Program-made: the position numbers and the translations under genes
Source: Candidatus Eiseniibacteriota bacterium
GTDB lineage: Bacteria > Eisenbacteria > RBG-16-71-46 > CAIMUX01
DNA: 55,753 nucleotides
Direction: 5' to 3'
Assembly (NCBI GenBank): GCA_029569475.1
Contig: JAKQSZ010000054.1
Coordinates: 1 to 55,753, forward strand
Shown: in pieces, positions 33,654 through 42,043 of the stretch
Position numbering within the stretch: position 1 is the first letter of the stretch
Layout: the number at the start of each line of letters is the position of its first letter
Notes under the pieces: model-generated
What the model saw: the letters and a program-made list of their open reading frames with translations, nothing else
Told to the model about the DNA's origin: nothing
The model's database searches: none

Positions 33654-35459
33654 ATGTTCGAACAGATGCGGAAGAACACGAAGACGATCCTGTGGATCAC
33701 CGTGATCGCCTTCATCGGGTTGATCTTCCTGGCTTGGGGAGCGGATTTCCAGATCGGGGGGCAGGGGCAGAACCTGAACCCCAACCAGATCGGCGCCGTC
33801 AACGGCGAGCCGATCTCTTCCCAGAGCTACGAGATTGCCCTGGCGAACGCTCGCGCCCAGTACCAGGGCCCGGATCGCCAGGAGCTGGATGAGCGGACCG
33901 AGGCCATGATCCGCAACCAGACGTGGAACCAGCTCATCCAGGAAACCATCCTTCTGCAAGAGGCGCGGCGTCGTGGGATCGAAGTGAGCAACGAGGAGAT
34001 CGTGCAGGCCGTGATGAGCCAGCCTCCTCCTGAAGTCGCCCAGAGCCCTCAGTTCATGACCAACGGTCAGTTCGACATCACGAAGTGGCAGGCGATGCTG
34101 CGCCACCCGAACTTCGACACCCGCCCCCTCGAGGCGCTGGTCCGCGCCCAGCTCCCGCTGCAGAAGCTGCAGATGCAGGTGGCCGGCACCATCGCGGTCT
34201 CCGATGCGGAACTCTGGGAAACCTTCCAGGCCCAGAGCGAGAAGATCAAGGTCGAGTACGCCATGGTTCCGGCCTCGCGCTTCACGGTCGACGAGAGCGC
34301 CATCAACGATGGCGTGATCGAGCAGTACTTCCAGCAGCATGCCTCGCGCTACCGGTCCCCCGAGGAGGCCGTGCTCCAGTACGTCAACATCCCCGTCGCC
34401 CACACCGTTTCCGACTCACTGAACATGGTGGAACTCGCCGCCCAGTGCGTCCAGGAAGTCCGTGACGGGGTGCCCTTCAACGAGCTGGTCGACGCCTTCT
34501 CCGACGCGCCGCTGCACCTGCGCGGGGGCGCGGACGGAAGCTTCCTCACCGCCGAGCAATTGGAACCCGGAGTGCGGGACGCCGCATTTTCCCTCCAGCC
34601 CGGCGAGGTCAGCGGCATCATCACGGTCCCGCGGGGCATGCATGTCATCAAGGTGCTGGAGCGCCGGGCCGATCCGGCGGGCGACCAGGTGAAGATCGCC
34701 GACATCTACATACCCCTGAAACCCTCTCCGGAGACACTCTCCGATGTCCGCGACCGGGTGATCCAGTTCCGCCAGGAGGTCACCGAGCGCGGCTTCGCCG
34801 AGGTGGCCGGGGAGATGACCCTGGCCGTGCGCGAGACGCCCGCCTTTACCGAGGCGGGGTTCATCCCCGGCCTGGGGGTCGTCCCCGAACTCACTGACCT
34901 GGCGTTCGGCCGGGAAGCGGGAACGATCAGCACGGTGATCGAGCGTCCTGACGGGTATGTGGTGGCCCGCCTGAAGGAGCGCCGTCCGGCGCGCGTCCCG
35001 GACCTGGCGGAGGTGCGGGAGCGGGTTCGGACCGAGGTCGCCGATTCCCTCCGCGGGGAGCAGGCGCGGCAGGTGGCCGAAGGGCTGCTCAGCCGCGCGC
35101 AGTCCGGCACACCGATCAGCGCGCTGGCCTCCGGAGACGACCGCGTCGTGGCCGACGTGGCCGAGCCCTTCTCCCGCCTCGGGAGCGGCCGGGGTATCGG
35201 CAACGATCCCGCCGTCCTGGGGCCGCTCTTTGCGGCCGAGCCGGGAACGGTCATCCCGAAGGTCCTGGTGGGACGCAGCGGGGCCATCGTCGCCCGGGTG
35301 GTCGAGAAGATCCCGGCTGACCGGGCGCAGTTCGACCAGCAGAAGACGCAACTCCGGCAGTCCCTCATCCAGCGCAAGCAGGGACAGCTTTTCAACGACT
35401 GGCTGACCGACCTGCGGCGCCAGGCGGAGATCCACGACTACCGGTTCGGCCTGCTCTAG
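33654..35459 (+). CDS. ppiD: PpiD/SurA-like membrane-anchored periplasmic folding factor
   Basis: A 601-residue protein. It has a short cytosolic start (MFEQMRKNTKTILW), one membrane helix (ITVIAFIGLIFLAWGADF), a SurA_N-like helical region (IGAVNGEPISSQSYEIAL), a parvulin-like middle (SDAPLHLRGGADGSFLTAEQLEPG, VPRGMHVIKVLERR) and a second parvulin-like part further on. PpiD is an inner-membrane chaperone near the Sec translocon that helps fold exported proteins. The length matches the family. The ATG at 33654 has GGAGGAG eight bases upstream. It stands alone at the head of a plus-strand run and has its own promoter. Confidence 0.88.
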   Translation: MFEQMRKNTKTILWITVIAFIGLIFLAWGADFQIGGQGQNLNPNQIGAVNGEPISSQSYEIALANARAQYQGPDRQELDERTEAMIRNQTWNQLIQETILLQEARRRGIEVSNEEIVQAVMSQPPPEVAQSPQFMTNGQFDITKWQAMLRHPNFDTRPLEALVRAQLPLQKLQMQVAGTIAVSDAELWETFQAQSEKIKVEYAMVPASRFTVDESAINDGVIEQYFQQHASRYRSPEEAVLQYVNIPVAHTVSDSLNMVELAAQCVQEVRDGVPFNELVDAFSDAPLHLRGGADGSFLTAEQLEPGVRDAAFSLQPGEVSGIITVPRGMHVIKVLERRADPAGDQVKIADIYIPLKPSPETLSDVRDRVIQFRQEVTERGFAEVAGEMTLAVRETPAFTEAGFIPGLGVVPELTDLAFGREAGTISTVIERPDGYVVARLKERRPARVPDLAEVRERVRTEVADSLRGEQARQVAEGLLSRAQSGTPISALASGDDRVVADVAEPFSRLGSGRGIGNDPAVLGPLFAAEPGTVIPKVLVGRSGAIVARVVEKIPADRAQFDQQKTQLRQSLIQRKQGQLFNDWLTDLRRQAEIHDYRFGLL

Positions 35460-35493
35460 GCCATCCGAAGACCAGCCACCTCCTCCGCGAGAC

Positions 35494-36552
35494 GTGGGAT
35501 TGGAGCAGCCGGATCTGAAAGACCGCCAGGTCTGGACCGACGAGCAGTGGGATCAGCAACTCGCCTCCCAGGGGGAGGCGAGTTTTTTCCACACGCGGCG
35601 CTGGGCGCGCATCGTCCTCGCCTCCTTTCCCAACCTGCGCGACGCGTCGGTCTGGCTGGACAGCGAGCGCGGCCCGATCCTGTTTCCTCTCTATGCCTGG
35701 CGGCGAGCCGGCGGGTTGCTCACGACCTACCACTCCTCCTTTCCCTTCCTCTACGGCGGGCCGATCCCCGGTTTCCTGCGGGAGAACGTCCCGCTGCTCC
35801 ACGCCCTGGTCATTCGCCTGGGCCGGCCGCTATCCTCCATGCACCTGGTCGGCAATCCGCTGCTCGGGGAGCGTCCGGCCAGTCCCGCGCTGCGCGGCTT
35901 CCGCGTCACCCGCGACCACACGCACTGGCTCGATCTGCCCGAATCGGAGGACAGCTACTGGTCCAGCCTGACGACCGCGAAGCGCAATGACGTGCGGCGC
36001 CTGGGGAAGAAGGGGGTCGTGATCGAGGAAAGCCGCGAGCCGGTGGACATCGACGCTGTCTACCAGCTCTACCTCGGCTCGTTCCGGCGCTGGGGCGGCC
36101 CCCCCCGGTTCACCTATCCTCTGGAGTTCTATCGCAACCTCGTGGCGATGGGCGGAGAGGCGGTGCGCCTCACCGTGGCTCGTCGCGAGGGCCGGATCCT
36201 GGGGGGCACCTTCACCGTCCGATGGAACCAGGTGGCCCACTACCTCGCCGGGTACTTCGATCACGAAAGCCGCGCTCTGCGCCCGAACGTGCTCATCCAG
36301 GTCGACTCGATCCTCTCGGCCATCCGCGACGAGTTCCGCTGCTACGACTTCCTCCCCAGCGGCGGCCATGCCTCGGTGGAGACGTTCAAGGAGAGCTTCG
36401 GCGGCGTGCGCCGGGAGTTCGAGATCCAGCACCGCGTCGGCCTCGGGCATCGCCTTCTGCGCGCGCGGCGACCGGTCCGCGAGGTCTCCGTTCACCCCGA
36501 AGCCGGCCACGCGGATCCAGGCGCCTTGTCGGCCGAGCGCGACGACTTGTAG
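35494..36552 (+). CDS. FemAB/GNAT-like acyltransferase
   Basis: A 352-residue protein of the GNAT-fold FemAB-related group found in exopolysaccharide and peptidoglycan clusters. It has an ASFFHTRRWARIVL start typical of these proteins, a DVRRLGKKGVVIEESREP segment and a C-terminal GNAT half (GRILGGTFTVRWNQVAHYLAG). It could add an acyl or aminoacyl group to a sugar or peptide. The GTG at 35494 is the first frame start; its ribosome site is weak. It leads a run of five plus-strand genes with short spacings and is 34 bases after the ppiD stop. Confidence 0.75.
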   Translation: MGLEQPDLKDRQVWTDEQWDQQLASQGEASFFHTRRWARIVLASFPNLRDASVWLDSERGPILFPLYAWRRAGGLLTTYHSSFPFLYGGPIPGFLRENVPLLHALVIRLGRPLSSMHLVGNPLLGERPASPALRGFRVTRDHTHWLDLPESEDSYWSSLTTAKRNDVRRLGKKGVVIEESREPVDIDAVYQLYLGSFRRWGGPPRFTYPLEFYRNLVAMGGEAVRLTVARREGRILGGTFTVRWNQVAHYLAGYFDHESRALRPNVLIQVDSILSAIRDEFRCYDFLPSGGHASVETFKESFGGVRREFEIQHRVGLGHRLLRARRPVREVSVHPEAGHADPGALSAERDDL

Positions 36553-36627
36553 GATCACCTTCAGCCGGCCGGCGCGCGCCCGCGCCCCCGGCCTGAACAC
36601 CGCGGCGGCGCCCGGGAGGAGCAGTCA

Positions 36628-37839
36628 TTGAGCAGGCAGAGGGTTGGTGAGGCTCTGGCCAGGGACGGCGGCCCGCCGGTGCGCGAGCAGTTCCTGATCT
36701 ACGGATCCCCCGACATCCGGCAACCGGAGATCGACGAGGTCGTCGCGACCCTGCAGGGAGGCTGGATCGGGACCGGCCCGCGCGTCTCGCGTTTCGAGCA
36801 GGCCTTCCGCGAGTACATCGGCGCGCGACATGCCGTGGCGTTGGCCTCCTGCACCGCCGGACTCCACCTCTCGCTCATCGCCCTGGGGGTTGAGCCGGGG
36901 GACGAGGTCATCGTGCCCAGCATGACCTTTGTCGCAACGGCCAACGCCGTCGTGCACGTGGGGGCGCGTCCGGTCCTGGTGGACTGCGACCGCGAGACGA
37001 TGAACATCGATGTGGCGGCGGTCGAACGGGCGCTGACCCCGCGCACCCGCGTCATCCTGCCGGTGCACTTCGCCGGGCGCGCCGCCGACATGACGGCGCT
37101 GCGCGCCCTGGCCGCCCCGCGGGGGCTGCGGATCCTCGAAGACGCCGCGCACGCGGTGGAGACCGAACATGCCGGGCGCAAGGTCGGGACCTGGGGGGAC
37201 TGCGCCGCCTTCAGCTTCTATGTGACCAAGAACGTCATCACCGGCGAGGGGGGCATGGTGACGACCGACAGCGAGGAGATCGCCTCCTGGATCCAGGTGG
37301 CGGGCCTGCACGGCATGAACAAGGACGCTTGGAAACGGTATTCGGACGACGGCTTCAAGCACTACGAGGTCTTCACCCCGGGCTTCAAGTACAACATGAC
37401 CGACCTGCAGGCGGCCATCGGCATCCACCAACTGGCGCGGGTGGAGGACAATCGCCTCCGGCGCGAAGAGCTGTGGCGGAGATACACCGAAGAGCTGCGC
37501 GATCTGCCGGTCACGCTGCCCGCGCCGGTCGCGCCGGGCGACCGCCACGCCTACCATCTCTACACGGTGCTCCTGGACCTCGACCGGATCACCCTGACCC
37601 GCGACGAGTTCCTGCACGCCCTGCACCGCGAGAACATCGGCACCGGCGTCCACTACCGCGCGGTGCACCTGCACCCTTACTATCGCGACACCTACGGCTA
37701 CCGCCCGGAGGATCTCCCGAACGCCTCCTGGATCAGCGAACGCACCGTCAGCCTCCCCTTTTCGACGCGCCTCTCCGATGCCGACGTCGACGACGTGCTC
37801 ACCGCGGTGCGCAAGGTCCTGCTCCATGCCGCGCGGTGA
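36628..37839 (+). CDS. DegT/DnrJ/EryC1-family PLP aminotransferase, second copy
   Basis: A 403-residue sugar aminotransferase of the ArnB-like branch. ALASCTAGLHLSLIALG forms the phosphate site, LEDAAHAVETEHAGRKVG carries the ring-contact Asp, and the lysine in AFSFYVTKNVITGEGG is the PLP lysine. The C-terminal part has the family GVHYRAVHLHPYY. It starts at a TTG (36628) with GGAGGA seven bases upstream, a well supported non-ATG start. It lies between the FemAB-like gene and the radical SAM gene. The first aminotransferase (10823) is of a related but different subtype. Confidence 0.92.
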   Translation: MSRQRVGEALARDGGPPVREQFLIYGSPDIRQPEIDEVVATLQGGWIGTGPRVSRFEQAFREYIGARHAVALASCTAGLHLSLIALGVEPGDEVIVPSMTFVATANAVVHVGARPVLVDCDRETMNIDVAAVERALTPRTRVILPVHFAGRAADMTALRALAAPRGLRILEDAAHAVETEHAGRKVGTWGDCAAFSFYVTKNVITGEGGMVTTDSEEIASWIQVAGLHGMNKDAWKRYSDDGFKHYEVFTPGFKYNMTDLQAAIGIHQLARVEDNRLRREELWRRYTEELRDLPVTLPAPVAPGDRHAYHLYTVLLDLDRITLTRDEFLHALHRENIGTGVHYRAVHLHPYYRDTYGYRPEDLPNASWISERTVSLPFSTRLSDADVDDVLTAVRKVLLHAAR

Positions 37840-37881
37840 GGGACGGCCAGGTCCGGGGCGCCCGGCCCGGGGAGCCTCACG

Positions 37882-38883
37882 TTGACCTTCCTGCAGAGAC
37901 AAGGCATCCGTGCCCGGCGGCTGCTCCTCTTCCTCACCGGCGGCCACCGGCGCTGGCTGGCGCCGCCGCGCCTGGTGCAGATCGAGGTGACCAACCGCTG
38001 CGACCTCGCCTGCCGGACCTGTACCCGCGGCAAGCTGCCCGTGCTCGGCCACATGAACTTCGAGGACTTCGCCCGCATCGTCGACGGGCTGGGGCGGGTG
38101 CACGATCTCTGGCTCTCGGGGCAGGGCGAGCCGCTGCTGAATCCCCAACTCCCCCGGATGATCGCCTACTGCGCGGAACGTGGGATCGCCAACACCATCG
38201 TCCACACCAACGGCATGCAGCTGCGCGGGCGGATCCTGGAGCGCCTGGCCGCCGCGCCGCTGGGTCGTCTGATCGTCTCCATCGACGGCGGCACGGTGCA
38301 GGACATGGAGCACATCCGCGAAGGCTCGGATCTGCCGGCCATCCTGGAGAACACCGCGGCCTTCACCCGGGCCTCGGCGACCCCCGTCTGGTTCCACGTC
38401 GTCCTCAACCGCATGAATCACGCTTCGGTGCCGTTGATCCCCGAGTTGGCGGCCCGCGCCGGCGCCATCGGCCTGAACGTCGTGGAGACGGTGCCCTTCC
38501 GCGACACCACCACCCAACGGGAGACCTACGACCGGCGCGAGTACCAGTTCTGCGGCCTCCCGGCGGAGACGCGCCGCCGGACGCTGGCCGAGCTGCGCCG
38601 GGCGGCCCGCCGGCATCGGGTGGAGCTCGCGATCGACCTCAAGTGGTATCGAACCCGCTGCGATGAACCGATGAGGAAGATGTACGTGGATTTCCGCGGC
38701 AACGTCACCCCCTGCTGCCGCATCCACCATGAGGTGGTGGTCGGCAACATCCTCAAGGAGGGACGGGACAACGTGTGGTACGGCGAGGCCATGGGCCGCT
38801 GGCGGCGCGCCCTGCGGCGCCGGCGGGAGCATCCCCGGCTCTGCGTCGAGCGATGCAACCTGGGCATCGGACCGCGGCCGTGA
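37882..38883 (+). CDS. Radical SAM protein with SPASM-like C-terminal Cys residues
   Basis: A 333-residue radical SAM enzyme. The 4Fe-4S site is CDLACRTC in TNRCDLACRTC near residues 40-47. GQGEPLL follows as the S-adenosylmethionine-binding GGE-like motif. The C-terminal region has further Cys residues (NVTPCCRIHHE and LCVERCNLG) consistent with a SPASM-type auxiliary cluster. Such proteins modify sugars, peptides or lipids by radical chemistry. The TTG at 37882 with GGGGAG seven bases before it is the chosen start. The stop overlaps the next gene's GTG (GTGA). The substrate is unknown, but the neighbours suggest a glycan or peptide product. Confidence 0.9.
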   Translation: MTFLQRQGIRARRLLLFLTGGHRRWLAPPRLVQIEVTNRCDLACRTCTRGKLPVLGHMNFEDFARIVDGLGRVHDLWLSGQGEPLLNPQLPRMIAYCAERGIANTIVHTNGMQLRGRILERLAAAPLGRLIVSIDGGTVQDMEHIREGSDLPAILENTAAFTRASATPVWFHVVLNRMNHASVPLIPELAARAGAIGLNVVETVPFRDTTTQRETYDRREYQFCGLPAETRRRTLAELRRAARRHRVELAIDLKWYRTRCDEPMRKMYVDFRGNVTPCCRIHHEVVVGNILKEGRDNVWYGEAMGRWRRALRRRREHPRLCVERCNLGIGPRP

Positions 38884-39704
38884 GCGATCCCGGCCGTGAA
38901 CGTCCCCCGGTGAATGGCGGCGGAAGAGCGGACCGGCCGGCCTCGATCGGCAATCCCTTCTCCCTCTGGAAGAAGAACTGGCTGGTCTGGCGGATCGGGC
39001 GGCGCCACGTGGCCAGCGTGGCGCACCTGGCCCGCGGCCGCACCCTGGACATCGGTTGCGGGGAGCAGCCGATGCGCTCCCTCTTCGCCGGACGGGCGCA
39101 GTCCATCATCGGACTCGATCACCCGCGCATGCTGCACCCCGACGAGGAAGTGCAGGTCTTCGGCACCGCCCTGTCGCTTCCCTTCCGGACGGGGAGCTTC
39201 GCCACCGCGGTCTCCTTTCAAGTGCTGGAGCACGTGCCCGAGCCGGAGCAGCTTCTGCGCGAGGCGTTCCGGGTCCTGGAGCCCGGGGGCCATCTCATCC
39301 TGACGGCGCCGCACATCTGGAATGAACACGAGATCCCGCACGACTACTTCCGCTTCACCCGCTACGGCCTGCGGCACCTCTTCGGCAAGGTCGGGTTCGA
39401 GATCATCGAGGTTCGGCCGATGGCCGGCTACTTCGTGACGACCGCGGCGCGGTTCTGTTACTTCCTCGCGCACTTCGATCGCTGGGGGCTGCAGATCCTG
39501 GTGCGGCCGCTCTACCTCGTGGTGCAGGGCCTCGCCTGGGGGATGGACAGGCTCTACTGCGACACCACGGAGAGCTGGAATTTCCTGGCGGTCGGCCGCA
39601 AGCCGCTTCCGCCCGGCCCCGCGGCGAAGCCGACGGCTGAACCGGCGGAGGCCGTACCCCGAGGGCAGCCGGCGGGAGTTCCTGCCGGGGAAAATCCCAG
39701 ATGA
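38880..39704 (+). CDS. S-adenosylmethionine-dependent methyltransferase
   Basis: A 274-residue class I methyltransferase. Motif I is TLDIGCGEQPM, and the later VLEHVPEPEQLLREAFRVLEPGG segment (post-motif II/III) is typical of small-molecule or lipid methyltransferases. The C-terminus has a hydrophobic helix-like region (WGLQILVRPLYLVVQGLAWG) and a Pro/Ala tail. A GTG at 38880 overlaps the radical SAM stop; a second GTG at 38910 is possible. The 13 bases CCAGATGAAGGCA occur at its stop and again at the start of the next gene. It likely modifies the same product as the radical SAM enzyme. Confidence 0.85.
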   Translation: MSDPGRERPPVNGGGRADRPASIGNPFSLWKKNWLVWRIGRRHVASVAHLARGRTLDIGCGEQPMRSLFAGRAQSIIGLDHPRMLHPDEEVQVFGTALSLPFRTGSFATAVSFQVLEHVPEPEQLLREAFRVLEPGGHLILTAPHIWNEHEIPHDYFRFTRYGLRHLFGKVGFEIIEVRPMAGYFVTTAARFCYFLAHFDRWGLQILVRPLYLVVQGLAWGMDRLYCDTTESWNFLAVGRKPLPPGPAAKPTAEPAEAVPRGQPAGVPAGENPR

Positions 39705-39735
39705 AGGCAGAAGAGCCAACCACCGGGAACTCCAG

Positions 39736-41178
39736 ATGAAGGCAACCGCGCCAAGGGACAGCCCGGAGACAGACGCTGGGGGGCGCGCGGCGCGGGCCCG
39801 CCAGGCGAGCCTCATCGCGCTGGCCGCGGGCGCCGGAATCCACCTCGTGTTTCTGGCCAGCCTCTTTACTGGATGGCTCGATCCGCTCTTCCTCGAAGCA
39901 CGCGGCATCTACGGCCAGGCTTCGGACTATTTCGGCATCTACCAGGCCGGCGACAATCTGACCCAGGGCCGCAGCATCTACCTCCTGGAGGGACGGGAGG
40001 TGGGATCGCCGCGCCGGGTCCCCTACTTCTACTTCTACCGTTACCTGCCCCCGGCGGCCTATGTGGCCGCGGCGGGCGCGTGGTTCTTCACTCCCTGGAC
40101 CGCGTACTGGCTCTGGGTGGCCGTGAACGAAGCCCTCCTGCTTCTGCTCCTGGCCTCGCTCCTGCGCCGCCGCGGACCGCCGGAAGAGTCGTGGAAGCCG
40201 CCGGCGCTGGCCGCCCTCGCCCTGTCTTTCACTCCCTTCTACCTCGAGCAGTGGATGGGCCAGTTCTCCTTCCTCATGGCCGTCTTCCTCTGGTTCACCT
40301 TCATCGCGGAGATTGCACGGCCGCCCAGGCCGGGGCGTGCTTCGCCAGGCTCGGCCCCGCGCGCGGAACGAGGGCTCCTGCGCCAGAGCGGCTTCTGGTG
40401 CTGGTCAGGCGCGGTGACGTTGAAGAACTTCCCTGCCCTCTTCGGTCTGGTGTACCTGCGCCAGGGGCGTTGGCGGCGAGTGGCGCTGGCCGCGGCGGTC
40501 GTCATCGTCGTCTGCCTGCCCTACTATGCGGCCCGCCCGCGTGATCTGACGGAGTTCCTCTACCTGAACCTGCGGCCGATGCCGCCGCAAGTCCTCGGGG
40601 GCAGTTACGGCCTGGCGAGCCTGGTGCGGGATCTGGGGTGGCGCCTTCCCGACGACCTGGCGGGGCGCCTCATTGCCGCGGGGCCGTTGGACGTGTACGT
40701 GGGCAACGTGGGCGTGCTGCTCAACACGGCGCTGGTGGTCGGTCTGGCCCTGTGGGCGACGTGGCGCATGCGGCCCGGCCGGCCAGCCGTCGAGGGACTG
40801 GCGCTGTGGGTCGCCACGTTCTTCCTGATCTACAAGGACATCTGGGAGTACCACTACGTCATGCTGCTGCCGGTGATCTTCGTGCTGGCCTTGCGCGGCA
40901 GCGCGCGGTGGCCGCTGCTCGCCGGAATCCTGCTGGCGCTGCCGACTCCCTTTGTCCTCTACCGCGAAACCTGGGGTCTGCGTCCGGTCGGCGAGTGGCC
41001 GGCCCCGCTGGCGATCCTTCACTACGCTTCCAAGGCCCTCCCGGCGGCCATCCTCTATGTCACGGCCCTCACCCGAACGCTCCGAGAGGAATCGAGCGAA
41101 AAGACCCGTCGCCCCGGCGTCACGACTTGGGAGGCTGGGGCGGATCGTCCTTGGTCCCGTCACGCATCCCGTCCTTGA
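39736..41178 (+). CDS. GT87-like polyprenol-linked mannosyltransferase or related GT-C membrane protein
   Basis: A 480-residue polytopic protein with about ten hydrophobic helices. A conserved loop with YQAGDNLTQGRSIYL after helix 1 and the YFYRYLPPAAYV motif match GT87 (DUF2029) enzymes, which use polyprenol-phosphate sugars to build surface glycans in the envelope. The ATG at 39736 has a ribosome-like GGGA upstream, and a copy of the preceding gene's CCAGATGAAGGCA lies across it. The last 59 bases overlap tatA on the other strand; the final 25 residues are polar and differ from the rest. It closes the plus-strand cluster. Confidence 0.8.
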   Translation: MKATAPRDSPETDAGGRAARARQASLIALAAGAGIHLVFLASLFTGWLDPLFLEARGIYGQASDYFGIYQAGDNLTQGRSIYLLEGREVGSPRRVPYFYFYRYLPPAAYVAAAGAWFFTPWTAYWLWVAVNEALLLLLLASLLRRRGPPEESWKPPALAALALSFTPFYLEQWMGQFSFLMAVFLWFTFIAEIARPPRPGRASPGSAPRAERGLLRQSGFWCWSGAVTLKNFPALFGLVYLRQGRWRRVALAAAVVIVVCLPYYAARPRDLTEFLYLNLRPMPPQVLGGSYGLASLVRDLGWRLPDDLAGRLIAAGPLDVYVGNVGVLLNTALVVGLALWATWRMRPGRPAVEGLALWVATFFLIYKDIWEYHYVMLLPVIFVLALRGSARWPLLAGILLALPTPFVLYRETWGLRPVGEWPAPLAILHYASKALPAAILYVTALTRTLREESSEKTRRPGVTTWEAGADRPWSRHASRP

Positions 41179-41293
41179 ACTCCTTGATGCCCCGGCCCAT
41201 GCCGCGGGCGAGTTCGGGAATCCTCTTCGCCCCGAAGAGGATGATCAGGATGAGCACGATGACCAGAAGCTCGCGAAATCCGAGGTTGCCCAT
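41120..41293 (-). CDS. tatA: TatA-type twin-arginine translocase subunit
   Basis: A 57-residue protein with the TatA layout: a short N-terminus (MGNLGFREL), one membrane helix (LVIVLILIILFGAKRIPEL), the conserved FGAKRIPEL hinge and an amphipathic helix (ARGMGRGIKEFKDGM) with a polar tail. TatA forms the pore that moves folded proteins. The ATG at 41293 has GGTGG close by. It overlaps the end of the GT87-like gene on the opposite strand by 59 bases. tatC is far away at 49436-50194, and no tatB-like gene is in the window. Confidence 0.92.
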   Translation of the reverse strand: MGNLGFRELLVIVLILIILFGAKRIPELARGMGRGIKEFKDGMRDGTKDDPPQPPKS

Positions 41294-41362
41294 ATCCACC
41301 TGCCTTCGAATCAGCTCGCGGGAGCGACGCGCCCGGCAGAGGCGCCGACTGCGGCGAACTGC

Positions 41363-42043
41363 TCAGCGTGCCCGGCGTTCCCGCCGTCTCAGGGTATCGG
41401 CGAGATCCCAGCCCAGGATCACCCGGACGTCGCTTCCGGGGGACTCGATGACCTGGCGCTGCAGATGCCCGACGCCATACGTTTCCTGGAACCAACCGGC
41501 CACCTCCGCGGCCCCTGGCTTGCCGGTCAGGTCCCTGACTTCCGTCCGCTCATACTCATCATGATCCGCATTGCGGCATTCCACCACATCGAATCCCGCG
41601 CGCCGGAGTTCGTGCATCATGTCGTTGGCCAGGCCGACACGCCGGCTGCCGTTGCGGACATCAACGGTAACATGCCTCGCGTGCTCGTCGGATCCGGCCG
41701 CCCCGGGGGCGCGCGTCTCCCGGGTCCCGGACTCGCCGGATGCCGCCGGCACGCCGGGATTCCCGGTCGCGTCGCGTTCGGACCGTGGAAGGCGGGTCTG
41801 GGACGCCGCATCCTGCCGGGTGCGCCCCCCCGGCGCCGGCGGCGCGCTTCGCGCGCCTTTGGCCTTCTCCGGCGATAACCCCTCCGCCCGTTCCGGCACT
41901 TGCACCGCAGACTCGCCCGGTCCATAGCGCGCCGCGATCGAGATCGCGAAGGCCAGCACGATCACCAGCAGCGCGGCGTTGGCCGAGAACTCCACGAGCC
42001 TTCCCCCGACCGTGGGGCGGCGATTGCGGCGGCGGGCCTTCAC
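41363..42043 (-). CDS. LytR_C-domain membrane-anchored protein
   Basis: A 226-residue protein with an N-terminal basic region (VKARRRNRRPT), one helix (ANAALLVIVLAFAISIAAR) and a long disordered Pro/Ala/Gly linker. The C-terminal domain has VRNGSRRVGLANDMMHELRRAGFDVVE and VRVILGWDL, the LytR_C (PF13399) pattern. In cell-wall proteins this domain often sits outside the membrane and may bind wall polymers. The GTG at 42043 overlaps the previous gene's stop (GTGA). It follows the nucleotidyltransferase-HIT fusion in the panB-panC operon, a curious neighbour. Confidence 0.8.
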   Translation of the reverse strand: MKARRRNRRPTVGGRLVEFSANAALLVIVLAFAISIAARYGPGESAVQVPERAEGLSPEKAKGARSAPPAPGGRTRQDAASQTRLPRSERDATGNPGVPAASGESGTRETRAPGAAGSDEHARHVTVDVRNGSRRVGLANDMMHELRRAGFDVVECRNADHDEYERTEVRDLTGKPGAAEVAGWFQETYGVGHLQRQVIESPGSDVRVILGWDLADTLRRRERRAR

